This document shows positions 34,519 through 43,761 of a stretch of DNA of 64,000 bases, one piece after another. The position numbers and the translations under genes were made by a program. Location: assembly GCF_947487915.1 (NCBI RefSeq), contig NZ_CANKYH010000005.1:186001-250000 (forward strand), read 5' to 3'. The notes beneath the pieces are model-generated. The model had not been told where the DNA came from. It ran no database searches and worked only from the letters and a program-made list of their open reading frames with translations. This DNA is from an uncultured Serinicoccus sp. Lineage in GTDB: Bacteria; Actinomycetota; Actinomycetes; Actinomycetales; Dermatophilaceae. The number at the start of each line of letters is the position of its first letter. Position 1 is the first letter of the stretch.

Positions 34519-36048
34519 TCACCCGACCTGCGCGCCGACCTGGTCCATGACGACCGAGCTCAGCGCGACCTGTCCGCCGAGCAGGACCCCCCGCAGCGGG
34601 TCCAGCGCCTGCAGCGCCGACCGGGCGTCGCTGACGAGCTGGTCCTGCCGGGTGAGGACGACCGGCACCCCCTGGCTGCCCGCGCGCGCGGCGCCCACGA
34701 GGGCGTCCGGGAACGCGGTGCCGGTGGCGACGTAGACGCGCGCGGGCTCCTCGTCGAACTGGCGGGCGACGGCCGCGGCCACGGCATACCGGTTGCTGCC
34801 GGTGAGGCGGGTCACCGAGCCCGAGGTGTGCCGGCGCAGCTGGCCGACCACGGTGTCGGACACCGCGACCGGGCCACCGACCACGACGATCCGTCCGGGG
34901 TCCAGCCGGGCGATCTGCTCCTCTACCGCGGGGTGGAGCCCCCCGGTCGGGGTGAGCAGCACCGGGGCCCCCTGGTCCCCCGCGAGGGCACCGATGGCCA
35001 GGGCGTCGGGGAAGTTGGCCCCGCTGGCGACGTAGAGGACCGGCCGGCCCGGGGAGTAGGTCTCGGCGAGCGCCGCCGAGACGTCGTAGCGGGTCGCGCC
35101 GGTCACCCGGCTGGTCGTGCCGGCGTAGGCCCCGGCCTCCCGGGCGACCGTCGAGCTGACCGCGCCCGTGCCACCGAGCACCACGAGGCGCTGCGGCGAG
35201 AGCCGGTCCAGCTGGGCCGCGGTCGCCCCGGGCAGCCGGTCCGAGCGGGTGAGCAGCACCGGGGCGTCACGCTGGGCGGCGAGGGCCGACGCGCCGATGG
35301 CGTCCGGGAAGTTCTCCCCCGTCGCGAGGTAGGCGACCGGCACCCCGGCCGGGTACGTCGCCGCAATGCGGGCGGCCGAGGCGTACCGGTCCGAGCCGGA
35401 GATGCGCGAGACCGGCGCGTCGCGGCACGTGTAGACCTGGACGTTGTCGACGTCCCAGCGGGTGGTGGCCCCGCCACGGCTGGTGTGCTCGAACCACGTG
35501 CCGAGGTGGCCGGACTCGTCGTCGGTGGCGGCGGTGACGTCGTAGACCCGGCCGTCCCAGGACGACCCGGCGTAGACCCGCAGGTCCACGGAGTTCATCT
35601 GGACGCGGGTGTACGCCGAGTTGCCCTGGGTCCCGCGGGTGGACAGGGCGAGCATGGTGCGGCGGTCGACGGAGACCTTGACGTAGGGCAGGAAGAAGTG
35701 GTCGCTCGGGTCGGCGGAGGACACCACCGCCCGGGCGGCCCCGCCGTCCCGGGAGGACACCCGGCCCCAGCCGTCGTTGAACCGCGCCTGCGGGGCGGCC
35801 GAGTCCATGCTCCAGCTGCCCACGCTCACCCGTCGCGTCATGCCCTCCGGGCAGGGGGCCTGCCCCAGGCCCGACCACCCGACCGCTCCCGGGGTGGCCG
35901 CCTGCACCTCCGACCAACCGGGCTCCCCCTCGGCCCCGGGGTCCGCCGCCGAGGTCGCCACCACGCCCAGACCACCGGCGGCCAGGACCCCCGCGAGCAC
36001 CGCGGAGGCCAGGACCGTGCTGCCGCGACGTCGACGTGGATGGCTCAT
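34519..36048 (-). CDS. Exported protein with three CWB2 cell-wall-binding repeats
   Basis: 509 residues. A Sec signal peptide (about 1-36; basic MSHPRRRRGS, then a hydrophobic core) precedes a beta-rich domain with two Cys (about 38-215, no family recognised). Three cell-wall-binding-2 repeats follow, each recognisable by RISGSDRYASAARIA / RVTGATRYDVSAAL / RLTGSNRYAVAAAV and by the matching VVLGGTGAVS-type block. CWB2 binds anionic wall polymers non-covalently. It is 9 bases upstream of the mau-like cassette's first gene and 14 bases after the hydrolase gene, so it may lie in one transcript with both. Confidence 0.88.
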   Translation of the reverse strand: MSHPRRRRGSTVLASAVLAGVLAAGGLGVVATSAADPGAEGEPGWSEVQAATPGAVGWSGLGQAPCPEGMTRRVSVGSWSMDSAAPQARFNDGWGRVSSRDGGAARAVVSSADPSDHFFLPYVKVSVDRRTMLALSTRGTQGNSAYTRVQMNSVDLRVYAGSSWDGRVYDVTAATDDESGHLGTWFEHTSRGGATTRWDVDNVQVYTCRDAPVSRISGSDRYASAARIAATYPAGVPVAYLATGENFPDAIGASALAAQRDAPVLLTRSDRLPGATAAQLDRLSPQRLVVLGGTGAVSSTVAREAGAYAGTTSRVTGATRYDVSAALAETYSPGRPVLYVASGANFPDALAIGALAGDQGAPVLLTPTGGLHPAVEEQIARLDPGRIVVVGGPVAVSDTVVGQLRRHTSGSVTRLTGSNRYAVAAAVARQFDEEPARVYVATGTAFPDALVGAARAGSQGVPVVLTRQDQLVSDARSALQALDPLRGVLLGGQVALSSVVMDQVGAQVG

Positions 36049-36062
36049 CCGGGGCGCTCCGG

Positions 36063-37919
36063 TCAGCGACCGGCGTCCTCGACGGCCGCCTCGTGCGCCT
36101 CCTGGGCCCGCTGACGCTCCAGCTCGGCCTCCCGCTCCTGCTGCTCCTGCTGCTTGCGCTCCTTCTCCCGCGCGGCCTCCTCGCGGGCCCGCTGCGCCTC
36201 CAGGCCCGGAGCACCGGCGACGCGCTCGGCGTCGATGGCTGCCGCCTCGACCGCGACCCAGGTGGGGCCGTCGACCTCTCCGGTCGGCTCGAGCCCGGCC
36301 TCCTCCTGCACCTCGCGGACGGCCTGGGCGGTCAGCGGGCCGAAGCTGCCGTCGGCCTCGACGCCGAGCAGCTCCTGGAGCACGCCCACCGCTCCCCCGG
36401 CGTAGGGGCTGCCCTCGCTGCCCTCGACCGCGGCACGGGCGGCGAGCTCGCCGTCCGGGTCCGCGCCGATGTCCCGGCTGCCCTCGGCGAGCTCGACGTC
36501 GCGCAGCGCCATGGTCGGGTGCGCGGCCCGCTCGAGGTAGACCCAGGTGAGCGGGGTGACCTCGGCCGGCTCGTCACCGCGCCGCTCGGCCTGCTCGGCG
36601 AGCACCGGGACGGTCTGCTCCCACTCGGCCAGCGCCTCGGCGGTCTTGGGCCCGAAGTCCCCGTCGGGCTCGGCGCCCAGGGCCTCCTGGAGGGTCGTGA
36701 CGCCCTTCCCCTTCTCGCCCTGCGTCAGGGTGGTCCGCTTGTACGGGGTGAAGCTCGAGACCTGCCAGTCCTCGGGGGTGATGGACAGCGCCGAGGCCGG
36801 GACCTCCTCGAGGTCCCACCCCTGGGCGGCGGCATAGGTGAGGGCGTCGGCGACGCCGGTGGCCGGCAGCTCGTGCTCGGTCTGCCACTCGACGAGGGCG
36901 GTGCGGGTGGGGGCGTCCAGGACCCCGGTGGGCTCGATGCCGAGGACGGTCTGCAGCATCGACACCCCCGGCCCCGCCTCGCCGGGGCGCACCCGCGCGA
37001 GGTCCGTAGCCGGGGCGGCCACGGCCGGGTCGGCGCACGGCTCGAACCGGGGGAAGGTGTGCAGCGCGGCATACTCGCGCGCGACGGTGTCGCAGGGCCC
37101 GAGGTCGGGCTGGGTCACCGCCACACCGGTCCACCAGGAGGTCCGCATCATCGCGCCGTCCCAGGTGAACGACAGGTGCACGTGGTCGGTGTGTGGGCTG
37201 GGGCCGACGTAGTGCCGCCACTCGTTGTCGTCCTTCATGAAGACGAGGCCGTTCCAGATGATGTACTCGATGCCGAAGCGGCGCATCATCTCGCCGTCGT
37301 CCTCGGTCAGCCAGGCCACGGCGGCGTCCCCGATGCGCCGCTCGTGCGGGTCGAAGGCGTCGAGCTGCCAGTCCAGCGCCCGGCCGTCGTGGTGCTGGCT
37401 CATGTAGTCGATGCAGGGTCGCGCGCCGGTCCAGCCCGGACGGCCGTAGTGGTCGGTGAGGAGGAGGGCGAAGGCGATGACGCCCGGGCGGTCCTCCGGG
37501 TCGCAGGACAGCTGGTTCTGGTATGCCGTGTCCTCGTCGACCTCGACCGGCAGGTCGTCGTTCTGCGGGGGCCCGGGGACGGGGTAGGCGGGGTCCTCCG
37601 GCAGCTGCACGAAGCTGGCCGGCCCGGCGGGCGTGCCGCTGTGCGAGTACCCCCCACCACCCGGGGCGGGCGCGACCGGCGCGCCGTCCCCCTGGGTGCC
37701 GTCACCGTGGGTGCCGTCGGCGGGCGCGTCACCGGTGGGAGCGGGCTGGCCCTGACCGTGGTCCGCTCCGCCCGTGCCCTCGGCGCCGGCGGCGACCGGG
37801 GCGGCCGTCGGCTCCTCGTCGGCGATCGCCATCGACGAGGAGAGCGCGAGCGCCCCGGTCAACATCGACGTCGCGAGCAGGCGAGCCCCACCCCGACGCC
37901 GTCCCCCTGTGCCTGCCAT
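36063..37919 (-). CDS. Exported peptidoglycan-binding protein with M15/ARB-07466-like domain
   Basis: 618 residues with a signal peptide (about 1-33; ALALSSSMAIADEE). A Gly/Pro/Asp low-complexity region (35-110) is followed by a domain with MSQHHDGRALDWQLDAFD, DDNEWRHYVG and PHTDHVHLSF. These His/Asp clusters suggest a zinc peptidase-like fold (VanY/M15 or extensin type). Then come PG_binding_1-type repeats (about 305-370, 385-440, 480-550; GVSMLQTVLGIEP, GVTTLQEALGAEP, AVGVLQELLGVEA) and a charged coiled-coil tail rich in Glu/Gln/Arg. Probably a wall-remodelling enzyme; catalytic activity is inferred. First gene of the block. Confidence 0.8.
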   Translation of the reverse strand: MAGTGGRRRGGARLLATSMLTGALALSSSMAIADEEPTAAPVAAGAEGTGGADHGQGQPAPTGDAPADGTHGDGTQGDGAPVAPAPGGGGYSHSGTPAGPASFVQLPEDPAYPVPGPPQNDDLPVEVDEDTAYQNQLSCDPEDRPGVIAFALLLTDHYGRPGWTGARPCIDYMSQHHDGRALDWQLDAFDPHERRIGDAAVAWLTEDDGEMMRRFGIEYIIWNGLVFMKDDNEWRHYVGPSPHTDHVHLSFTWDGAMMRTSWWTGVAVTQPDLGPCDTVAREYAALHTFPRFEPCADPAVAAPATDLARVRPGEAGPGVSMLQTVLGIEPTGVLDAPTRTALVEWQTEHELPATGVADALTYAAAQGWDLEEVPASALSITPEDWQVSSFTPYKRTTLTQGEKGKGVTTLQEALGAEPDGDFGPKTAEALAEWEQTVPVLAEQAERRGDEPAEVTPLTWVYLERAAHPTMALRDVELAEGSRDIGADPDGELAARAAVEGSEGSPYAGGAVGVLQELLGVEADGSFGPLTAQAVREVQEEAGLEPTGEVDGPTWVAVEAAAIDAERVAGAPGLEAQRAREEAAREKERKQQEQQEREAELERQRAQEAHEAAVEDAGR

Positions 37920-38274
37920 CGACTACTGACCCCTGACCTGTCTCGTGGGCGCCGCAGCGACCCGACGTGTGCATGACGAGCGCCGACCACCACCTCGCTG
38001 GGGCGGCCCGGCGCTGCGGTCAGCCTACGTCCCCCTCGTCGTCCGCGGTACCCCTCACCAGCCCTTCTTTACCAAGTCGTCATCCGCACGGCCTCAGATG
38101 CCCCATCGATCACATCTGCCCCACACGCATCATCCGTCAGCCGGGTGCTCCGCCGCGGGTTCACCAGACCGTGACCTTCTCGTCAGGTGGGGGGAGCCGG
38201 CGATGGGCTACGTTGCTTCCGGCGGGTTCGCCGAGGAACCTGCGACGGACACCCTCATGAGGAGAACACCACGC
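37920..38274. other. 355-base intergenic region between divergent surface-protein genes
   Basis: Less GC-rich than the genes around it (for example CTTCTTTACCAAGTCGTCATCC at about 38065). It should contain the promoters of the hydrolase (minus) and the CWB2-nucleotidase (plus). CTACGTTG near 38209 could be a plus-strand -10, but I see no convincing -35. No RNA gene or open frame is supported. Confidence 0.5.
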
Positions 38275-40977
38275 ATGTCCCCCCGAACCCCTTCCGCACG
38301 TCGTGGCCTCGTGGCCGTCGGTGCAGCGGTCGCCCTCGTCGGTGGCGGTGCCGCCGCCGCGACGAGCGCGCCCAGCCTGCCCACGGCACCCGAGATCGAG
38401 GACCCCACCCAGGTGCACCGCATCGCGGGCGCCGACCGCTACGAGACCGCCGCCGAGATCGCCCGGGCCTTCCCCGAGGAGGCGACGGGCACCGTGGTCG
38501 TCGCCTCCGGGCAGTCCTTCCCCGACGCCCTCAGCGCGCAGATGCCGTCGGGCTCCGCCGGTGTGGCCGGCGGGCTGTCGCGCCCTGACAACGCCGAGGC
38601 CGCCGGGCTGCCGGTGCCGATGCTGCTGACCAAGCAGGACGCCCTGCCCGGCGCCACCGCCGCCGCGCTGACCGACCTCGCGCCCAGCCAGATCATCCTC
38701 GTCGGCGGGACCGTGGCCGTCTCGGCCGCCGTCGAGACCGAGCTCGAGGGCTTCGGCGCCGAGGTGGTGCGGATCTCGGGCGAGAACCGCTACGACACCT
38801 CCGCCGAGATCGCCGCGCTCTTCCCGACCGGCCTCCCGGTCCTCTACCTCGCGACCGGGACCGACTTCCCGGACGCCCTCACCGGTGGTGCCCGGGCCGG
38901 GCGGGACGGCGCCCCCCTGCTGCTCACCGACCCGGACGAGCTGCGCCCCAGCACGGCCGAGGCGATCGCCGCGCTGCAGCCGCAGTCGGTCGTCGTCCTC
39001 GGTGGGTCCGGCGCCGTCTCCGACGACGTCGTGGAGTCCGTCACCGGCCTGGTGCCCGACACCACCCGGGTCTTCGGCACCGACCGCTACGAGACCGCCG
39101 TCGCGCTGGCCTCCTCCTACGAGTTCGACTCGGTGTCCTACCTCGCCAGCGGCCAGGACTACCCGGACGCGCTCACCGGCGGGGCGCTGGCCGCCTACCA
39201 CGCCGGCCCGCTCCTGCTGAGCCGCGCCACGGAGGTGCCCGCACCCACGGCCGGCGCCCTCGACCGGCTCTCCCCCCAGGGTCTGGTGCTCTTCGGCGGC
39301 GAGGGAGCCCTCTCCGACGAGGGGGTGGCGACGCCCCTCGAGACCGTGCTGCCCGTCTGGGTCGACGAGCTCGTCGTGCAGATGCTCTCGTTCAACGACT
39401 ACCACGGCCACATCGAGGAGGAGGACGGGACGCTCGACGAGGAGCAGGACCCCGACCAGAACCTCGTCGGCGGCGCGGTCAACCTCAGCTCGACCCTGGA
39501 CGCGCTGCGGACCCGGTCCTTCGAGGACCAGACGCTGACGGTGGCGGCGGGTGACCTCATCGGCGGGTCGACCTTCGTCTCCGGCCTCTTCCAGGACGAG
39601 CCCTCCGTCGAGACCCTCGAGGTCGCGGGCCTGGACATCTCCGGCGTCGGCAACCACGAGTTCGACGAGGGCGTGGACGAACTCCTGCGGATGCAGGAGG
39701 GCGGCTGCCACCCCGAGCGGGGCTGCTTCGGTGACGAGCCCTACGACGGGGCCGACTTCCAGTGGCTCGCGGCCAACGTCGTGGACAAGGAGACCGGCGA
39801 GTCCATCCTGCCCGCGACCGAGGTCCGCAGCGTCGACGGCGTGGACGTCGGCTTCATCGGCATGACCCTGGAGGAGACCCCGACGCTGGTCAGCCCCGGC
39901 GGGGTCGCGAGCGTCGACTTCCTCGACGAGGTCGAGACCGCCAACGCCCAGGCCGCCGCGCTGCGGGAGCAGGGCGTCGAGTCGATCGTCGTGCTGCTGC
40001 ACGAGGGTGGCTACCAGACCGGCACCTACGACCAGTGCGAGGGCATCTCCGGCCCGGTCGTCGAGATCGCCGAGAACCTCGACCCGGCCATCGACGCCGT
40101 GGTCACCGGCCACACCCACCAGCCCTACGTCTGCTCGATCCCGGACCCGGCCGGTGCCGACCGCCTGGTGACCAGCGCCAACCAGTACGGCCGCGTGGTC
40201 ACCGAGACCGCGCTGACCATCTCCCGCACCTCCGGTGACGTGACCCGCGACCGGGCCTACGCCGACAACCACCTGGTGCTGCAGTCCATCGCGGACGACC
40301 CGGAGATGGCCGAGGTCGTCGACACCTGGGTCGCCCGGGCCGAGGTCCTCGCGGGCGAGGTCGTCGGCACCGTCGCCGAGGACATCACCGGTGACGCCGG
40401 CGGTGACCGCGGCATCGAGACCCCGATGGCCAACCTCATCGCCGACTCCATCCTCGCCGGCACCGACGGCGACGACGAGGGCGGGGCGCAGATCTCCTTC
40501 ATGAACGTCGGCGGGGTGCGCGCGAGCCTGCTCGTCGACCAGATCAGCAACGACGAGGAGGCAGGAGAGGTCACCTACCAGGAGGCCTACAACGTCATGC
40601 CGTTCGGCAACATCATCGTGTCGATCGACATGACCGGCGACCAGATCAAGGCCGTGCTCGAGCAGCAGTACGTCCCCGACCGTGGCCGTCAGTACCTCGC
40701 GCTGGGCGTCTCGGAGGGCTTCACCTACACCTGGGACGACAGCCAGCCCGAGGGCAGCAAGGTGAGCGACATGGCGCTGGACGGCGTCCCGCTGGAGATG
40801 GGTGAGACCTACCGGGTCTCCACCCTGAACTTCCTCCAGGAGGGCGGCGACAGCTTCACCGCGTTCACCGAGGGCACCGACCTCGTCGGTGGCCCCGAGG
40901 ACCTGGCCAACCTGGTGGACTACCTCCGGGCCAACCCGGGTCTCACCGCCCCGGAGAGCCGCGTCGACGGCCTCTGA
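38275..40977 (+). CDS. Bifunctional CWB2 / 5'-nucleotidase (metallophosphatase) surface enzyme
   Basis: 900 residues from ATG 38275 (GAGGAG upstream; ATG 38257 is an alternative). A signal peptide (about 1-38) is followed by three CWB2 repeats (about 45-330; RIAGADRYETAAEIA, RISGENRYDTSAEIA, RVFGTDRYETAVALA). The metallophosphatase core has SFNDYHGHIEE (DxH), AAGDLIGG, GNHEFDEG and TGHTH, then the 5'-nucleotidase C-terminal domain (ISFMNVGGVR, YNVMPFGN, GDSFTAFTEG). It would hydrolyse extracellular nucleotides for phosphate or purine salvage while held to the wall. Followed by a perfect hairpin. Confidence 0.93.
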   Translation: MSPRTPSARRGLVAVGAAVALVGGGAAAATSAPSLPTAPEIEDPTQVHRIAGADRYETAAEIARAFPEEATGTVVVASGQSFPDALSAQMPSGSAGVAGGLSRPDNAEAAGLPVPMLLTKQDALPGATAAALTDLAPSQIILVGGTVAVSAAVETELEGFGAEVVRISGENRYDTSAEIAALFPTGLPVLYLATGTDFPDALTGGARAGRDGAPLLLTDPDELRPSTAEAIAALQPQSVVVLGGSGAVSDDVVESVTGLVPDTTRVFGTDRYETAVALASSYEFDSVSYLASGQDYPDALTGGALAAYHAGPLLLSRATEVPAPTAGALDRLSPQGLVLFGGEGALSDEGVATPLETVLPVWVDELVVQMLSFNDYHGHIEEEDGTLDEEQDPDQNLVGGAVNLSSTLDALRTRSFEDQTLTVAAGDLIGGSTFVSGLFQDEPSVETLEVAGLDISGVGNHEFDEGVDELLRMQEGGCHPERGCFGDEPYDGADFQWLAANVVDKETGESILPATEVRSVDGVDVGFIGMTLEETPTLVSPGGVASVDFLDEVETANAQAAALREQGVESIVVLLHEGGYQTGTYDQCEGISGPVVEIAENLDPAIDAVVTGHTHQPYVCSIPDPAGADRLVTSANQYGRVVTETALTISRTSGDVTRDRAYADNHLVLQSIADDPEMAEVVDTWVARAEVLAGEVVGTVAEDITGDAGGDRGIETPMANLIADSILAGTDGDDEGGAQISFMNVGGVRASLLVDQISNDEEAGEVTYQEAYNVMPFGNIIVSIDMTGDQIKAVLEQQYVPDRGRQYLALGVSEGFTYTWDDSQPEGSKVSDMALDGVPLEMGETYRVSTLNFLQEGGDSFTAFTEGTDLVGGPEDLANLVDYLRANPGLTAPESRVDGL

Positions 40978-40985
40978 GCCGCACA

Positions 40986-41022
40986 CCGAGGGCCGCCACC
41001 CATCCCGGGTGGCGGCCCTCGG
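40986..41022 (+). terminator. Terminator after the nucleotidase gene
   Basis: Perfect 16-bp stem, CCGAGGGCCGCCACCC (40986-41001) with its complement at 41007-41022, loop ATCCC, starting 9 bases after the stop. Confidence 0.85.
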
Positions 41023-41093
41023 CGCGTCCGCCGAGATCCCCGCCCGTTCCACGGGACGGGCGCGACGACCTGACCGCGACGCCTCGACACGCG

Positions 41094-41115
41094 GTACAGT
41101 CTGCCTACGCTGTTC
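41094..41115. promoter_or_regulatory. Possible operator upstream of the MerR/B12 gene
   Basis: Inverted repeat GTACAG (41094-41099) / CTGTTC (41110-41115), one mismatch, spacer 10. It sits 43 bases before the regulator's start. LitR/CarH proteins bind TACA/TGTA-type palindromes, so autoregulation is plausible. An AT-richer stretch (CACACTTTTGTCC) follows it. Confidence 0.35.
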
Positions 41116-41157
41116 AACGATCGTCACACTTTTGTCCTAGATGGAGAGGCGGCCGCG

Positions 41158-42036
41158 ATGGGGCAGGCGCGCTACACGGTCAAGCAGGTGGCCGACCTCA
41201 CCGGGGTCGCCCCCGCCACCCTCCGCGCCTGGGAGCGCCGGTATGCCGTGGTCGAGCCGCAGCGCAGCAGCTCGCGCTACCGGCTCTACGACGACGCCGA
41301 CATCCGACGGTTGAGCCGCATGGCCGAGCTGGTGCGCGGCGGCAGCCCGGCATCGCTGGCTGCGACGCAGGTGCAGGAGGAGACCTCCGAGCCGACCAGC
41401 ACCGGCGAGTTCCGCACCGGTGAGGGTCCGCCCGTCGCGGACCTCATCCTCGCCGCGCAGCGCTACGACCAGATCCTCCTGACCGCGGTGCTCGACCGGG
41501 CCATGGCGCGGACGTCCTTCGAGCACGCGCTGGAGGGGTGGCTCATGCCGGCCCTCACCGAGCTGGGCCGGGCCTGGGAGCGCGGCGAGGTCGACGTCGC
41601 CAGCGAGCACTTCGTCTCGGCCGCCGTGCACCGGCGGCTGTCGGCCGCCTTCGACGCGGCCGGTCTCAACGAGGGCGCCCCGGTGGCGCTGGTGGGGCTA
41701 CCCCCCGGCGCGCTGCACCAGCTCGGCGCCCTGGCCTTCGCCGTCTGCCTGCGCCGTCAGGGCATCGACGTGCGGTTCCTCGGCGCGGACGTCCCGGTCG
41801 CCAGCTGGGACCACTCGGTGCGCACCCTCGGCCCGGCGGGTGTCGTGGTCTCGGTGCCGATACCGCGCGACGCGGAGCCGGCCGGCGAGCTCATCGAGCG
41901 GCTGACCCAGACCTACCCCGGCGTCCCGGTCTGGGTCGGTGGGTACGGCAGCTCCACCCACCCCCTCGGGCGCACCCTGCCCCCGTCTGCCGTGGAGGCC
42001 GCGCGCGCCGTGTCGCGCGACCTCCTGCGGCGGTGA
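41158..42036 (+). CDS. MerR-family regulator with cobalamin-binding domain (CarH/LitR-like)
   Basis: 292 residues. An N-terminal MerR winged helix (TVKQVADLTGVAPATLRAWERRYAVV) is followed by a helical cap with W140-x9-E150-H151 (AWERGEVDVASEHF), the signature that shields adenosylcobalamin in CarH. The B12 domain has PPGALHQLG with His187 as possible lower ligand, although the residue two before it, usually Asp/Glu, is Ala. CarH/LitR proteins are light-sensitive repressors of carotenoid and photoprotection genes. No carotenoid or photolyase gene is in the window; the SigK locus 12 kb away is a conceivable target. Start ATG 41158, GGAGAGGCGG upstream. Confidence 0.85.
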   Translation: MGQARYTVKQVADLTGVAPATLRAWERRYAVVEPQRSSSRYRLYDDADIRRLSRMAELVRGGSPASLAATQVQEETSEPTSTGEFRTGEGPPVADLILAAQRYDQILLTAVLDRAMARTSFEHALEGWLMPALTELGRAWERGEVDVASEHFVSAAVHRRLSAAFDAAGLNEGAPVALVGLPPGALHQLGALAFAVCLRRQGIDVRFLGADVPVASWDHSVRTLGPAGVVVSVPIPRDAEPAGELIERLTQTYPGVPVWVGGYGSSTHPLGRTLPPSAVEAARAVSRDLLRR

Positions 42037-42045
42037 CGGGAGCGC

Positions 42046-42969
42046 TCAGAGGTTCTCGTCGACGAACTCCCGGGCCACCTCGGCCGGGTCCTGGCCCTCG
42101 GTCTGCACCTGCACCATCATCGAGGTGAGGTTCTCGGTGTTCAGCGCGGCCGACACCTCGTTGAGGGTCTCCTCGATGGTCGGGTTGACCGCGTCGGCGC
42201 GCAGGAGGGGCACGATGTTCTGGGCCGCGAAGAGCGACTCGGGGTCCTCGAGGACCACGAAGCCGTTCTCCTCGACAGCCGGGTTGGTGGTGAAGATGTT
42301 GGCGACGTCCACCTGACCGTTGGCCAGCGACTGCACGGTGAGGTTGGCGCCGGCCGCCAGCGAGCGGAAGCTGCCGAACTCCAGGCCGTAGACCTCCTGG
42401 AGGCCGTCGACGCCGTTCGGTCGGGTCTCGAACTCCGGCGGGCCCCCGAGGGTCATGTCGCCGGCGTGATCGGACAGGTCGCCGATGGTGGTGAGCCCCA
42501 GCTCCTCGGCCGTCTCACCGGTGACGACCAGCGAGTCCTTGTTCTCCGCCTCGCTGATCTCCAGGACCTGCAGGTCCTCCGGCAGGTTCTCCTCCAGGTC
42601 GGCGAGGACGTCCTCGGAGGAGGTGGCCGTGATCTCGGGGTTGAGGTAGGTGGCGAGGCCGCCGGAGTACTCCGGCAGCGCGTCGATCGAGCCGTCCTGG
42701 ATGCCGGCGATGTAGGCCTCGCGGCTGCCGATGTTGAGCTGGGTGTCGACGTCGACCCCGGCGTCGGAGAGCGCGGCCGCGTAGATCTCCGCGAGCAGCT
42801 CGTTCTCCGGGAAGTTCGCCGAGCCGATGGTGATGCTGCCGGCGCCGGCGTCCTCGCTGCCACCGGCCTCGGAGTCGCCGCCGGTGTCCATGGGGTCGCT
42901 GCCGCCGCCGCAGGCGGCCAGGCCGAGGGTCGCGCTCAGGGCAAGGGTGATGACTGCGGTGCGTCGCAT
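42046..42969 (-). CDS. OpuC/ProX-type osmolyte-binding lipoprotein
   Basis: 307 residues. Lipobox GLAACGGG (Cys about 20), an acidic spacer, then a type II periplasmic-binding fold of the OpuAC family (TIGSANFPENELLAEIYAAAL, LPEYSGGLATYLNP, LTTIGDLSDHAGDMTLGGPPEF in outline). It should capture glycine betaine, choline or a related quaternary amine and deliver it to the permeases encoded next to it. It is last in the operon and separated from the upstream permease by 102 bases. Confidence 0.88.
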   Translation of the reverse strand: MRRTAVITLALSATLGLAACGGGSDPMDTGGDSEAGGSEDAGAGSITIGSANFPENELLAEIYAAALSDAGVDVDTQLNIGSREAYIAGIQDGSIDALPEYSGGLATYLNPEITATSSEDVLADLEENLPEDLQVLEISEAENKDSLVVTGETAEELGLTTIGDLSDHAGDMTLGGPPEFETRPNGVDGLQEVYGLEFGSFRSLAAGANLTVQSLANGQVDVANIFTTNPAVEENGFVVLEDPESLFAAQNIVPLLRADAVNPTIEETLNEVSAALNTENLTSMMVQVQTEGQDPAEVAREFVDENL

Positions 42970-43071
42970 GAGGGGGTCCTCCCGATGGGGTTGGGTTGTC
43001 TGGTCGAACGTCGGGTCCGGGTGGGGTATGCCGTGCGCTGGGTCACGATGTGGTCACGGGATCGGGGCGCC

Positions 43072-43761
43072 TCAGTGCTCCTTGGCGACGACGAGCCCGG
43101 GCGAGACGACGACCCGCTGGACGCCGGCCATCACCAGGTCGACGAGCAGGGCCAGCAGGGCGACGACGATGGCGCCGCCGGCCATGACCTCGTACTGGCG
43201 GGAGGCCTGCCCGTCGATGAGGTAGCGCCCCAGCCCGCCGATGCCCACGATGGCCGCGATGGTGGCCGTGGCGATGATCTGCAGCATGGCCGAGCGCAGC
43301 CCGGAGATGAGCAGGGGCAGGGCGGCCGGGAACTCCACCTGCCAGAGGATCTGGGCCTCGGTCATCCCGACGCCGCGGGCGGCGTCCCGGGCGGCCGGGT
43401 CGACGGCCTCGACCCCGGCATACGTGCCGGACAGCACCGGCGGGACGGCCAGGAGCACCAGCACCAGGACGACCGGCAGCTCGAAGGCGAGATTGCCGCT
43501 GAGCCGGGGCAGGAGCAGCAGGGTGGCCACGAAGAGGACGCCGAGCGAGGGGATGGCCCGGAAGGCGCCGGCCAGGTTGATCGCCAGCCAGCGGCCGCGG
43601 CCGGTGTGGCCGATGAACAGACCCACGGGCACGGCGACGAGGGCCGCCAGCAGGAGCGCCACGACGGAGATCCGCAGGTGCGTGATGCTCTGGGCGACGA
43701 TCCCACCGGGCCCCGTCCAGGTGGCGGGGTCGACGAGCCACTGCCAGGTGAGGGAGATCAT
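43072..43761 (-). CDS. OpuC/ProW-type ABC permease
   Basis: 229 residues with about five or six membrane helices and the permease EAA-type loop (GVEAVDPAARDAARGVGMTEAQ, about 122-143) that contacts the ATPase. Its start overlaps the upstream permease stop (ATGA). It forms the heterodimeric channel together with the 43758 product for quaternary-amine osmolyte uptake. Confidence 0.86.
   Translation of the reverse strand: MISLTWQWLVDPATWTGPGGIVAQSITHLRISVVALLLAALVAVPVGLFIGHTGRGRWLAINLAGAFRAIPSLGVLFVATLLLLPRLSGNLAFELPVVLVLVLLAVPPVLSGTYAGVEAVDPAARDAARGVGMTEAQILWQVEFPAALPLLISGLRSAMLQIIATATIAAIVGIGGLGRYLIDGQASRQYEVMAGGAIVVALLALLVDLVMAGVQRVVVSPGLVVAKEH

Noticed and set aside
38161..41127. Very long open frame opposite the CWB2-nucleotidase gene
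   Set aside because: It mirrors the real gene in another phase, is repetitive in Val/Gly/Asp, and lacks a start signal; typical of high-GC DNA.
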